A stretch of 64,000 nt of DNA from JACDAN01 sp963842235 (GTDB lineage Bacteria; Actinomycetota; Thermoleophilia; Gaiellales; Gaiellaceae): positions 124,001 through 188,000 of the forward strand of contig CAWJFT010000003.1 of NCBI GenBank assembly GCA_963842235.1, given 5' to 3'. The notes under the pieces were generated by a model. That model was not told the origin of the DNA. It did not search any database and saw nothing but the letters and a program-made list of their open reading frames with translations. The position numbers and the translations under genes were made by a program. Below, piece by piece: positions 15,755 through 23,443 of the stretch (positions within the stretch are counted from its first letter, which is position 1; each line of letters starts with the position of its first letter).

Positions 15755-16036
15755 TCAGGCGGCCGATTCGCGGCGGGCCCGCAGCGTCTTGCCCCTGCGG
15801 CGGTAGAACTCCAGCTCGTCGGTGTCGAGCAGCGCGAACGGGGAGTCGATCGCGATCGACGCGTCGGACGCGGTCGCGGCGGCGGCCGGCAGGAAGCGAT
15901 GACGCTGGTCTTCGCAACGCACCTCGTACCCGACGATCCGCTCGGTCTCCGGCTCGAGGATTACGTCCACGACGCGGCCGACCTGGACGCCGCGCAGCTT
16001 TACCGGCCGCTGGAGCAGCTGTCTCATCGCCTCCAT
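15755..16036 (-). CDS. PRC-barrel-like small protein
   Basis: 93 aa starting at ATG 16036, directly after the acylphosphatase stop (TAG-ATG). 'LLQRPVKLRGVQVGRVVDVILEPETERIVGYEVRCED' positions 7-43 follow the PRC-barrel pattern (strand, G-x-V-x-D-V, hydrophobic strands). The C-terminal half is more variable and ends in a basic tail. PRC barrels occur in ribosome maturation factor RimM, photosynthetic reaction centre H subunits and many small stand-alone actinobacterial proteins; nothing here tells which role applies. Confidence 0.72.
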   Translation of the reverse strand: MEAMRQLLQRPVKLRGVQVGRVVDVILEPETERIVGYEVRCEDQRHRFLPAAAATASDASIAIDSPFALLDTDELEFYRRRGKTLRARRESAA

Positions 16037-16321
16037 CTATGCCCATCCACCCTGGACGGAGAACCCCGCCTCGCCCTGTGGCTTCGCCCAGTCCACGTCC
16101 ACATCTTCAACTAGCGCTCCGGACGGCCCGCGTCGGCACCACTCGACCATCGACTCCACCCGCTCGCGGTCGCCCTCGAACACCGCTTCGACCGTGCCGT
16201 CAGTGTTGTTTCTCACCCACCCGGTGAGGCCGAGCGACTGGGCGCGCTGGCGGGCATCCGAGCGGAAGAAGACGCCTTGCACCCGACCGCGGACGACGAC
16301 GTGGGCCCGTGCCGTGTTCAG
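16037..16321 (-). CDS. acyP: Acylphosphatase
   Basis: Hydrolyses acylphosphates in the cytosol. The signature 'GRVQGVFFR' with the catalytic Arg, and 'GWVRNNTDGTVEAVFEG' with the catalytic Asn, are intact. The first beta strand, 'ARAHVVV', lies upstream of the only nearby canonical start (GTG 16282), so starting there would remove an essential strand and leave 81 aa. CTG at 16321 restores a 94-aa protein of the usual size and forms a CTGA overlap with the stop of pcm. The stop is followed directly by the ATG of the PRC-barrel gene. Confidence 0.86.
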   Translation of the reverse strand: MNTARAHVVVRGRVQGVFFRSDARQRAQSLGLTGWVRNNTDGTVEAVFEGDRERVESMVEWCRRGPSGALVEDVDVDWAKPQGEAGFSVQGGWA

Positions 16322-16959
16322 CCTTCGAACCCCTCCTCGCCGACCAGCGGGACGAAGCGGCAGGGCACCGACCTGAGCACCGCCGGGCCTTCGGGGCTCC
16401 GGACGATGACCTGGAGCCGCTGCCCGTGTCGCTTGCCGACCGGCACCACCAGGCGGCCGCCCGGCGTCAGCTGGTCGTAGAGGGCCTGCGGAAAGCCGGG
16501 CGCGGCCGCGGCGACGGCAATCGCGTCGTAGGGCGCGTGCTCGGGAAGCCCGCGGGAACCGTCCCCTTCGTGGACGACGACCCGGTCGTAGCCGGCGGCG
16601 GCCAGGTTCCGTCGTGCCTGCTCGGCGAGCTCGGGCACCCGCTCGATCGAGTGCACCTCGTCCGCCAACTCGGCGAGCACGGCCGCCTGGTAGCCGGAAC
16701 CGGTCCCGACGTCGAGGACGCGCTCGTCGCCGTCGAGGCCGAGCTCCTCGCAGATCCGGGCGACCATGTACGGCTGCGAGATCGTCTGCCCGGCCCCGAT
16801 CGGCAGCGCTGCGTCGTCGAAGGCCTGACGCCGAAGATCCTCGGGCACGAAGAGCTCACGCGGCACCCGTTCCATTGCCGCCAGCACGCGTTCGTCGACG
16901 ATGTCGCGCCCGCGCAGCTGCCGCTCGACCATTCGCTCCCGTTCAGGCGGCACGGGCAT
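16318..16959 (-). CDS. pcm: Protein-L-isoaspartate O-methyltransferase
   Basis: 213 aa. It repairs isoaspartyl residues by methyl transfer from SAM. The family motifs are present: 'AMERVPRELFVPEDLRRQAFDDAALPIG' region ~28-55, 'GQTISQPYMVA' (substrate site), SAM motif I 'VLDVGTGSGYQAAVLAEL' (~80-98), 'YDAIAVAAAAP' and 'LTPGGRLVVPVG'. ATG 16959 lies 17 bases inside the 3' end of the upstream hydrolase gene. The downstream acylphosphatase begins in the four bases of its stop, so the two repair/housekeeping enzymes are likely coupled. Confidence 0.93.
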   Translation of the reverse strand: MPVPPERERMVERQLRGRDIVDERVLAAMERVPRELFVPEDLRRQAFDDAALPIGAGQTISQPYMVARICEELGLDGDERVLDVGTGSGYQAAVLAELADEVHSIERVPELAEQARRNLAAAGYDRVVVHEGDGSRGLPEHAPYDAIAVAAAAPGFPQALYDQLTPGGRLVVPVGKRHGQRLQVIVRSPEGPAVLRSVPCRFVPLVGEEGFEG

Positions 16960-18268
16960 AGGCCGGTGCCTCGACGCCGAAGTGGCGGAGCACGAGCGGC
17001 GCCACGCCCGCGATGCTCGGAGGCGGCGGGGCGCCGCTGGTCACGAGCATGGGGACGAGCGAATCGCCGTCCAACAGCGAGCCATGGGAGCCGCCTCCGA
17101 CATGGTGCCGCCCGCCATGATCGGCCAGCTCGACTCCCGCGGCCGGCGAGACCAGGACGTCGCCTGCATTCGGGTTGGCAAGCGCATGCCAGGCTCGTCC
17201 CTGCCAACCCTCGGCGTCCGGGCCGAAGCGCAGCTCCTCACCGTCGCGCAGCGCGACTCCTTCGTTCCCGTCGCGGAACATCACCACGTCCAGCTCTGGC
17301 TCCCCGCTCAGGCGCCACGCGATCTCGCTCGGCTCGGTGCGCGCCGCGGGCAACACGTAGACCATCCCGGCCCGGTTGGAGGCCGTCACGGCGAGCTCGG
17401 CGTCCCGGCGGGAGCCGCGCCGGTGGAGGCGAAAGTCGGAGAGCGGTTCCTCGAGGCGGAACAGGCGCTCGACAGGCGTCTGGCCGTGATCCGAGCAGAG
17501 GACGACGTCGTAGCGCTCGAGGAAGGCGTCGAGGCCGCCTGCGGCTTCGACGAGGGCCGCGACCGCGCCGTCGCTTCTCGCCAGGGCCGCGCCCGCTTCC
17601 CCCGGCCCCAGGACGTGGGAGGCGAAGTCGTAGTCCGGCAGGTAGAAGAACAGGAAGTCGAACCCGTCGCGCGTGACGAGCCAGCGGCCGACGGCTGCCG
17701 CATAGGCGTCGATCGAGCCCAGTGCGCGGTCTCGGACGGCAAACGGGGCGCCCGTGACGTCGCTCTCGAAGAGGTTGAAGTAGAAGAACCGCCGCGGGCC
17801 CTCGACGGGACGCACGACGCCCGGCACGGTGGGGGCATGCCGTGTCCGGCCCCGGTAGCAGGGGACGTTGACGGCGGCCGTCACCAGCCCCGAGTCCTCC
17901 AGCGCCTCGAAGACGGTCACGGCGCTCGAGGCGAGGTGCTCGGCGTTCATCTCCACGATCGCGTCGCGGATCGACCGGCGCGCGCCGACGGCGCGCATCG
18001 CTCCGAAGGAGGAGCCGTATTCGACCAGGCGCTGCTCGCCTCGGTGGTACCAGACAAGGTGCGGGATGTGATGCACGTCGGGACCGCCGCCCGTGGCGAG
18101 AGTGGCCAGGCAGACAGGCGTGAGTGAAGGAAAGGTCGAGAGCGACCGCCGGTACTCGCCCGCCTCCGCGAGCGCCGCGAGCGTCGGTGCCGCTCCGGTC
18201 TCCACCGCCGCCTCGAAGACGTCCGGCGTCAGCCCGTCGATGACGATCAGGATGAGCTTCTTCGGCAT
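16943..18268 (-). CDS. Alkaline-phosphatase-superfamily phosphodiesterase/nucleotide pyrophosphatase
   Basis: 441 aa from ATG 18268, overlapping the stop of the upstream gene by one base. The N-terminal strand 'LILIVIDGLTPDVFEAA' carries the first metal Asp; 'STFPSLTPVCLATLATG' contains the nucleophilic Thr/Ser; 'YLPDYDFASHVLGPG' and 'VVLCSDHGQTPV' give the second-metal Asp/His set; 'GGGSHGSL' provides the late His. This is the type I phosphodiesterase arrangement. No signal peptide is present, so it should act in the cytosol. Substrate unknown. Confidence 0.85.
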   Translation of the reverse strand: MPKKLILIVIDGLTPDVFEAAVETGAAPTLAALAEAGEYRRSLSTFPSLTPVCLATLATGGGPDVHHIPHLVWYHRGEQRLVEYGSSFGAMRAVGARRSIRDAIVEMNAEHLASSAVTVFEALEDSGLVTAAVNVPCYRGRTRHAPTVPGVVRPVEGPRRFFYFNLFESDVTGAPFAVRDRALGSIDAYAAAVGRWLVTRDGFDFLFFYLPDYDFASHVLGPGEAGAALARSDGAVAALVEAAGGLDAFLERYDVVLCSDHGQTPVERLFRLEEPLSDFRLHRRGSRRDAELAVTASNRAGMVYVLPAARTEPSEIAWRLSGEPELDVVMFRDGNEGVALRDGEELRFGPDAEGWQGRAWHALANPNAGDVLVSPAAGVELADHGGRHHVGGGSHGSLLDGDSLVPMLVTSGAPPPPSIAGVAPLVLRHFGVEAPAYARAA

Positions 18269-18687
18269 CAGTCGCGGGCGAGGGTGCGCAGGCCCGCATA
18301 CCGTGTCGGCTCGCTCCGGCGCATCCGCGCTCCGATCGCCGGCACGATCACGGCCTCCACGAAACCGAGCAGCGGAACGAATGCGAGCGCCGCGAGGATC
18401 ACCGCCGCGAGGCCGGTGAACGCTGCGGTCGCGACGCGAGTTCCTCCCCGGCGCAGCGTCCCGCTTACGAGCTGCAGCGCCCCGACCGAACCGAGTACGC
18501 CACCAACGGCGCCGGCGATTCCGTCCTCGATGCCGCCGAGGGCGAGCCCGAGCCCCAATCCGATCGCCGCACCCAGGACGGCCGCGCCGACGAGCCCCCA
18601 GCGGAAGGCGCCCAGCAGCCCTGCAGCGAGGACGCCGACCCCAACCCCGAGGCCGACGAAGACTCCGACCCAATAGACATCCGCCAT
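18268..18687 (-). CDS. Small Gly-rich membrane protein, unknown function
   Basis: 139 aa from ATG 18687. Helices around 5-27, 30-50, 55-75 and 90-112 are separated by short loops; the first three are unusually rich in Gly and Ala (GVFVGLGVGVGVLAAGLLG), as in tightly packed small channels or DUF-type packing helices. The tail is basic (RMRRSEP). It is the first gene of the minus-strand run that ends at 12398, with the divergent CHRD gene 143 bases away. I do not recognise a family. Confidence 0.65.
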   Translation of the reverse strand: MADVYWVGVFVGLGVGVGVLAAGLLGAFRWGLVGAAVLGAAIGLGLGLALGGIEDGIAGAVGGVLGSVGALQLVSGTLRRGGTRVATAAFTGLAAVILAALAFVPLLGFVEAVIVPAIGARMRRSEPTRYAGLRTLARD

Positions 18688-18830
18688 CGACGCGGTCCAG
18701 TCTAGGGACGGGTACGCTGGCTCGCGCGGGGGCGGCTCATCGCCGCAGTGAGCCGTCCTCGCCCATAATCCCATCCGGTTTGGTTTCTGCCCCGTATTGG
18801 AATCGGGAATAAACCGACTAAGGAGGGGAT

Positions 18831-19424
18831 ATGAGGAAGCTCGTGCTGTTCGGGCTCGTCGCCGCCCTCGGCGTGCTCGGAATCTCTGCAGTCGCGTTGG
18901 CGAGTCGTTCGCACGACAAGGGCAACGCCAAGGACTTCTCCGCCAAGCTGAACGGGTGGGAGGAGGACCCGTCGCAGGTGACGACGGGGAAGGGCTCGTT
19001 CACGGCACACGTGGACAGCGCGACGCAGATCAGCTTCACGTTGAAGTACAGGAACCTGGAAGGGCCTGCCTTCATGGCCCACATCCATATCGGCTCGCGT
19101 CACGAGTCCGGCGGGATCAGCGCATGGTTGTGCGGCCCGCCCGCGCCACCGCCGCCCGTGACGCAGCCCCCATGCCCGGCTGGCCAGACAACCGAGGCCG
19201 TCGTCAACGGCACGATTCAGGCCGATGACATCACCGGACCGGCCGGCCAGGGCGTGGAGCCCGGCAACTTCGCCGATCTGCTCAGGGCAGTGCGCAAGGG
19301 CGAGACGTACACGAACGTCCACACCACCAACCGCGCGCCTGGCGGCGAGATCCGTGGCCAGAACAAAGCGAATAAGGGTCATGACGACGATGACGACCAC
19401 GGCAAGGGCAAGCGCCACCGCTGA
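18831..19424 (+). CDS. Secreted CHRD-domain protein
   Basis: 197 aa with a strong ribosome site (AAGGAGG eight bases upstream of ATG 18831). A signal peptide (1-~25) is followed by a CHRD domain: 'FSAKLNGWEEDP', 'HVDSATQISFTLKYRNLEGPAFMAHIHIG' (split into two strands, ~62-90), 'ICG-like' loop, and the C-terminal 'VHTTNRAPGGEIRGQ' that is diagnostic. A Pro-rich loop (~102-112) interrupts the domain and the tail is Asp/His/Lys-rich (HDDDDDHGKGKRHR), plausibly metal-binding. CHRD proteins are extracellular and of unclear role. It is monocistronic, ending in a strong terminator. Confidence 0.86.
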   Translation: MRKLVLFGLVAALGVLGISAVALASRSHDKGNAKDFSAKLNGWEEDPSQVTTGKGSFTAHVDSATQISFTLKYRNLEGPAFMAHIHIGSRHESGGISAWLCGPPAPPPPVTQPPCPAGQTTEAVVNGTIQADDITGPAGQGVEPGNFADLLRAVRKGETYTNVHTTNRAPGGEIRGQNKANKGHDDDDDHGKGKRHR

Positions 19425-19443
19425 TCGTCTGACCTAAACGACT

Positions 19444-19471
19444 CGAAGGGCCCGGCTAGCCGGGCCCTTCG
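19444..19471. terminator. 28-base perfect palindrome, bidirectional intrinsic terminator
   Basis: A perfect 28-base palindrome (arms begin CGAAGGGCCCGGC) is followed on the plus strand by GTTTTC. It ends the CHRD transcript and, from the other side, contains the last codons and the TAG of the convergent E2 gene, so it serves both genes. Confidence 0.82.
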
Positions 19472-20586
19472 TTTTCAAGCCGCCTAATAACGGCGAGCCC
19501 GAACTCCGCGGCGCGCGCGCCGTCGACCACGCGGTGGTCGAAGGTCAGCGCGATGTAGCCGACCGGCCGGACCGTGAGCCCACCGTCCCGGACGACCGGC
19601 CGCTCTGCGATCCGGCCGACGCTGAGGATCGCCACCTCGGGGTGGTTGACGATCGGGGTCTGGAAGAGACCCGCGAGCTTCCCGGCGCTCGTGACTGTGA
19701 AGGTGGAGCCACGGAGGTTCTCGGGCGTCAGCGTGCCCGCGCGGGCCTCGTCGGCGAGCCGTCGCACGTCGGCGTCGAGCTCTGCGAGCGAACGCGAGTC
19801 GCAGGCTCGCACCACCGGGACGACGAGCCCCTGGCCGGTCTGAACCGCGACGCCGAGGTCGTAGCGTTCGAGGTAGACGATCTCGTCGCCCTCGAGGCGA
19901 GCGTTCAGCTCCGGGAACTCCTGCAGCGCGGCGGCGGCCGCCTTCAGGAGTGTGGGCACGAGGAGCTTGAGGTCGACGCCGCCGAAGTCGCACTCCTCGA
20001 CCCACGTCACCGCCGGGACCTCGCGGTGCGCGCGAGCCATGTGCTCGGCGGTCAGGCGGCGGACGCCGCGAAGCGGCTCCCGCCGTCCCGCCGGGCCGGG
20101 TCTGGGGGCCTGGCCCCCGGACGTGGCGGCGCTGCGCACGTCCTCTTCGGTCACGCGGCCTTGCGGGCCGGTGGCGACGACGCTTGCGAGGTCGACTCCG
20201 AGCTCCTGCGCGACCTTTCGAACCAGCGGCGTCGCCCGAACTCGTGACGCCTCTCGAGACGCCTCCCGTCCCGCCGGGCCAGGTCCAGGGGCCTGGCCCC
20301 CGGACGTGGCGGCGCTGCGCACGTCCTCTTCGGGCTCGGCCGGCTCGGCTCCGTCCTCGCCGATCACGACGAGCACGGTCCCAACGGGCACAACTTCGCC
20401 TTCGCCGACCATGATCCGCGTGACCTTCCCCGCTGCCGGCGAGGGGATCTCGACCGTCGTCTTGTCGGTCTGGATCTCGACTAGCGGATCGTCTTCCGCG
20501 ACCTCCTGGCCCTCCTGCACGAGCCAACGGGCGATCTCACCCTCCGTGAGCCCTTCACCGAGATCCGGCAGCTTGAACTCGTACAC
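19456..20586 (-). CDS. Dihydrolipoamide acyltransferase, E2 of a 2-oxoacid dehydrogenase complex
   Basis: 376 aa. One lipoyl domain (1-~75; lipoyl Lys in 'QTDKTTVEIPSP'), a subunit-binding domain (~118-152, ATPLVRKVAQELGVDL) and a catalytic domain with 'TFTVTSAGKLAGLFQTPIVN' and the active-site 'TFDHRVVDGARAA'. It moves acyl groups to CoA. The two linkers flanking the subunit-binding domain contain the same peptide, 'EEDVRSAATSGGQAP', because of a 68-base direct repeat. The catalytic domain is somewhat short but complete in motifs. It is the last gene of the operon led by the lipid kinase; E3 is not present. Pyruvate or branched-chain specificity cannot be fixed from sequence. Confidence 0.9.
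   Translation of the reverse strand: MYEFKLPDLGEGLTEGEIARWLVQEGQEVAEDDPLVEIQTDKTTVEIPSPAAGKVTRIMVGEGEVVPVGTVLVVIGEDGAEPAEPEEDVRSAATSGGQAPGPGPAGREASREASRVRATPLVRKVAQELGVDLASVVATGPQGRVTEEDVRSAATSGGQAPRPGPAGRREPLRGVRRLTAEHMARAHREVPAVTWVEECDFGGVDLKLLVPTLLKAAAAALQEFPELNARLEGDEIVYLERYDLGVAVQTGQGLVVPVVRACDSRSLAELDADVRRLADEARAGTLTPENLRGSTFTVTSAGKLAGLFQTPIVNHPEVAILSVGRIAERPVVRDGGLTVRPVGYIALTFDHRVVDGARAAEFGLAVIRRLENEGPG
20083..20150. repeat. 68-base direct repeat, copy 1 (E2 linker 2)
   Basis: Matches 20266-20333 with three differences at a spacing of 183 bases (61 codons, so frame is kept). The last 46 bases are identical. It contains a 15-base palindrome GGGGGCC-T-GGCCCCC at 20104-20118 and encodes the Ala/Gly/Pro linker between the subunit-binding and catalytic domains of E2. 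Confidence 0.85.
20266..20333. repeat. 68-base direct repeat, copy 2 (E2 linker 1)
   Basis: Second copy of the 20083-20150 element, encoding the linker between the lipoyl and subunit-binding domains. The palindrome is slightly eroded (GGGGCC-T-GGCCCC retained). In both copies the reading frame is the same, so the linkers read alike. Confidence 0.85.
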
Positions 20587-20598
20587 GGCCGGCGAAAC

Positions 20599-20985
20599 CT
20601 ACCGAGGCTGCCCGACCCAGGCTTCGGCCGGAACGATGAGCACGCGCAGGCCTCCCTCCACCCGCCAGAGCGAGATCGCCTGCTCGTCGCCGCTGAGCCG
20701 TGCGGCATCCTCTCGGGGGACGTAGCCGGCCTGCAAGGTGCGCTCCTCGTTCCAGATCGCGACCGCGTTGGGATCGTGCTCGTTCTCGGGCTCGGGCACG
20801 AGCGCCAGCCGGCGACCGGGATCGAACGACTCGTCCGGAAGCACCTCAGGGCGATAGGAAACGCCTGCCACGGGCAGGACGAGGACGCGAGGGTCCTCCC
20901 AGCGAACCGGTTCTCCGGTCGCCGCGTCGCGCATGAAGTAGCCGGACTGGCCGCGCTCGAGGATGAGTCGCAGCCGCTCGCTCAC
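20599..20985 (-). CDS. Stand-alone HIRAN-domain protein
   Basis: 128 aa from GTG 20985 in a GTGA overlap with the preceding gene. Residues ~38-120 fit the HIRAN fold: 'VAGVSYRPE', 'LALVPEPENEHDPNAVAIW' and 'AGYVPREDAARLS'. HIRAN domains bind 3' DNA ends in helicases such as HLTF; stand-alone bacterial versions are uncharacterised. The gene is embedded between the glycolipid-binding-like gene and E2, 12 bases before E2, so it is cotranscribed with a metabolic complex, which is unexpected for a DNA-binding module. Confidence 0.8.
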   Translation of the reverse strand: MSERLRLILERGQSGYFMRDAATGEPVRWEDPRVLVLPVAGVSYRPEVLPDESFDPGRRLALVPEPENEHDPNAVAIWNEERTLQAGYVPREDAARLSGDEQAISLWRVEGGLRVLIVPAEAWVGQPR

Positions 20986-21434
20986 TCGACCCGCTCGGCC
21001 AGCCCCTCGTATCGGATGACGAGGCCGTCTGCGTCGAACTGGAGGTCGGCGACGAAGGACCCGGAGCGAAACCGAACGAGGCCGTCCCCGAGCGGCTCGT
21101 AGCGCTGCTCGGCGCGCACCACCTCCAGCGACGGGACCTGCACGAAGGTCATGACGAAGTCCGTCGCGCGGTCGAGGCCGGCCAGCACCGGCAGCGAGTT
21201 GAAGAGCGGCGAGTAGCCGAGGTCGAAGAAGTCCGCGTCGGCCTCGAGCCCGATGTCCAGAGTCGGGCCGCCTACGATCTCAGCGCGAAGCCGCCCCGGC
21301 TCGAGCTCGTAGCGGAGCTCGTATTCGACTCCGATCTGCGTTCCGCGCGCCCGCAGCGCGTCCCCCTCGACTTCGGCATACGCAATCTCCATCAGCGGCA
21401 GCTCGAGGCCGCGCCACACGAGCGTGCGAGTCAA
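20982..21434 (-). CDS. Putative glycolipid-binding family protein (PF06475-like)
   Basis: 150 aa from TTG 21434, which overlaps the E1 beta stop in a TTGA. The beta-rich sequence matches the putative glycolipid-binding family in order: 'LVWRGLELPLMEIAYAEV', a central 'YELRYELEPGRL', 'DLGYSPLFNSLPVLAGL', 'FVQVPSLEVVRAEQRYEPLG' and 'FDADGLVIRYEGLAERV'. Function in this family is inferred only from remote fold similarity. The next gene, HIRAN, starts within its stop codon. Confidence 0.75.
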   Translation of the reverse strand: MTRTLVWRGLELPLMEIAYAEVEGDALRARGTQIGVEYELRYELEPGRLRAEIVGGPTLDIGLEADADFFDLGYSPLFNSLPVLAGLDRATDFVMTFVQVPSLEVVRAEQRYEPLGDGLVRFRSGSFVADLQFDADGLVIRYEGLAERVE

Positions 21435-22405
21435 AACTCGAGCAGCTTGCGCACCGCGGCAGTGACTCGCTCGACCGATGGCATGTAGGCGTCCTCGATC
21501 TGCCAGTACGGGTACGGGACGTCGTAACCGGTCACCCGCAGCACCGGCCCGCGCAGGTCGAGGATCGCCTTCTCCGCGAGGATCGACGAGAGCTCCGCCG
21601 CGAAACCGGCCGTTCTCGGCGCCTCCTGGACGATGACGACACGACCGGTCTTCGCCGCCGACGCGAGCAGCGCCTCTTCGTCGAGCGGCTTCAGCGTCCG
21701 GATGTCCAGCACCTCCACGCTGGCCTCGCCCTCCAGCGCGTCGGCCGCCTGCTCCGACAGCGGAACCATCGCGCCGTAGGCGACGAGCGTCACGTCCGTT
21801 CCTTCCCGCGCCACCCTGGCCCGGCCCAGCGGGACGACGTGCTCGCCCTCCGGCACCTCGCCGCGCATCGTCCGGTAGTGGAGCTTGGGCTCGAAGACGA
21901 CAACCGGATCTGGGTCGCGGATCGCCGCCGCAAGGAGGCCCTTGGCGTCGGCCGGAGTCGAAGGGATCGCAACCTTCACCCCGGGCGTGTGGACGTAGTA
22001 CGCCTCCGGCGAGTCGTCGTGCAGCTCGGGCGCCCGCACGCCGCCGCCGTACGGCATGCGGATCGTGAGCGGAAACTCCATCGCGCCACCCGTGCGCCAG
22101 CGATACCGCCCGACGTGGGTGATCAGCTGGTCGAGACACGGATAGCTGAACGCGTCGTACTGCATCTCGCAGACCGGCCGCCAGCCGGCCATGCACAGGC
22201 CGACCGCCGTCCCGAGGATCCCCGCCTCGGCCAGCGGCGTGTCCACGCAGCGATCCGGCCCGAACCGGTCCCGTAGCCCTGCGGTCGCCCGGAAGACACC
22301 CCCGGCGCGCCCTACGTCCTCGCCCATGACCATGACGTCGGCATCCCGCTCGAGCTCGACGTGGAAGCAGTCGTTGATGGCTTCGACTAGGAGCTTCTCA
22401 GCCAT
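21431..22405 (-). CDS. 2-oxoacid dehydrogenase E1 component, beta subunit
   Basis: 324 aa from ATG 22405, inside the last eight bases of the alpha-subunit gene. It pairs with E1 alpha to decarboxylate a 2-oxoacid using thiamine diphosphate. Typical regions: 'VMVMGEDVGRAGGVFRATAGL' (TPP-binding Glu), 'DTPLAEAGILGTAVGLCMAGWRPVCEMQ', 'MPYGGGVRAPELHDDSPEAYYVHTPGVKVAIPSTPADAKGLL' across ~115-160 and the C-terminal transketolase domain with 'VLDIRTLKPLD'. Whether pyruvate or branched-chain acids are used is open. Confidence 0.92.
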   Translation of the reverse strand: MAEKLLVEAINDCFHVELERDADVMVMGEDVGRAGGVFRATAGLRDRFGPDRCVDTPLAEAGILGTAVGLCMAGWRPVCEMQYDAFSYPCLDQLITHVGRYRWRTGGAMEFPLTIRMPYGGGVRAPELHDDSPEAYYVHTPGVKVAIPSTPADAKGLLAAAIRDPDPVVVFEPKLHYRTMRGEVPEGEHVVPLGRARVAREGTDVTLVAYGAMVPLSEQAADALEGEASVEVLDIRTLKPLDEEALLASAAKTGRVVIVQEAPRTAGFAAELSSILAEKAILDLRGPVLRVTGYDVPYPYWQIEDAYMPSVERVTAAVRKLLEF

Positions 22406-23435
22406 CGGTGAGGGAGGGTGGTGGGTCGACGTAGGCGTTCTTGAACAGAAGGTCGGGATCGGCCTCGGGCTCGGCCTCGGCGGCGGCGATCCCCTCGCGC
22501 ATCGTCTCCTGCGCCTCCCGGCGGATCTCCTCGACCAGCTCATCGGTGAGAACCCCAACCCGCCGCAGATACCGCTCGTAGCGCCCGACGCACTCGTTCC
22601 GCTTCTCCTCCTCGACCCGCTCCAGGTCGATGTACGCCGTCGGGTCGTCCGCGGTCGCATGCGGCGCAGCCCGGTAGCTGACGGCCTCGATGAACGTCGG
22701 TCCCTCGCCGGCACGCGCACGCTCGACCGCGTCGCGCGTGGCCTCGTAGACGGCGAGCACGTCGAGCCCGTCGACGCGAACGCCGGGCATGCCGTAGCCG
22801 ACAGCCTTGTCGGCAAGCGTCTCGGCAGCGGTCTGTGCCGAGACCGGCGTGGAGATCGCCCACCCGTTGTTGTTGCAGAAGAGAATGGCCGGCGCCTTCA
22901 TGACGCCTGCGAAGTTGGCCCCCTCGTGAAAGGACCCCTCAGAAGTCGCGCCGTCTCCGAAGAAGGCGATCGCGCAGGTGCGCTCGCCACGGAGCTTTCG
23001 ACCCCACGCGAAGCCCGTGGCGTGGGGAACGTGCGTCCCGATCGGCACGCAGATCGAGGCGACGTTGTAGTCGACCGGGTTCCACCAGCCGGCCGGGTGG
23101 CCACGCCACCAAGAGAGAACCGTCGAGACCGGCATCCCGCGGAGCAGCCCGATCGCCGATTCGCGGTAGCTCGGAAAGATCCAGTCGTCCCGCTCGAGGG
23201 CGTAGACAGCGCCGACCTGCATCGCCTCGTGGTTCCAGAAGATCGCGTACGTGCCGATCCGGCCCTGACGGTGATAGACGAGCGAACGCTCGTCGTAGGT
23301 CCGCAGCAAGACCATCCCGCGGTAGAGCTCGATCAGGTCGCGCTCCTCGAGCCCTTCGACCTCGCCGTCCGGGATGCTCTCGCCGTCGCCGATGATGCGG
23401 CGCAGCTCGCGCTCGTCGCGGAGGATCTGGGCCAT
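22398..23435 (-). CDS. 2-oxoacid dehydrogenase E1 component, alpha subunit
   Basis: 345 aa from ATG 23435, eight bases after the lipid kinase. The thiamine-diphosphate motif 'GDGATSEGSFHEGANFAGVMKAP' is at ~157-180 and ends in 'FCNNNGWAIS'. 'YHRQGRIGTYA' and 'FPSYRESAIGLLRG' are standard in bacterial PDH/BCKDH alpha chains, and 'SYRAAPHATADDPTAY' is the phosphorylation-loop counterpart. It forms the alpha2beta2 E1 with the next gene. The operon lacks E3, which in actinobacteria is often unlinked. Confidence 0.92.
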   Translation of the reverse strand: MAQILRDERELRRIIGDGESIPDGEVEGLEERDLIELYRGMVLLRTYDERSLVYHRQGRIGTYAIFWNHEAMQVGAVYALERDDWIFPSYRESAIGLLRGMPVSTVLSWWRGHPAGWWNPVDYNVASICVPIGTHVPHATGFAWGRKLRGERTCAIAFFGDGATSEGSFHEGANFAGVMKAPAILFCNNNGWAISTPVSAQTAAETLADKAVGYGMPGVRVDGLDVLAVYEATRDAVERARAGEGPTFIEAVSYRAAPHATADDPTAYIDLERVEEEKRNECVGRYERYLRRVGVLTDELVEEIRREAQETMREGIAAAEAEPEADPDLLFKNAYVDPPPSLTDG

Positions 23436-23443
23436 TGCCCGGA

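Noticed and set aside
15276..16046. Long N-terminal extension of the polytopic membrane protein frame ending at 13557
   Set aside because: It lies across gtrA and the PRC-barrel gene in another frame and has no domain; the signal peptide at ATG 15275 marks the real start.
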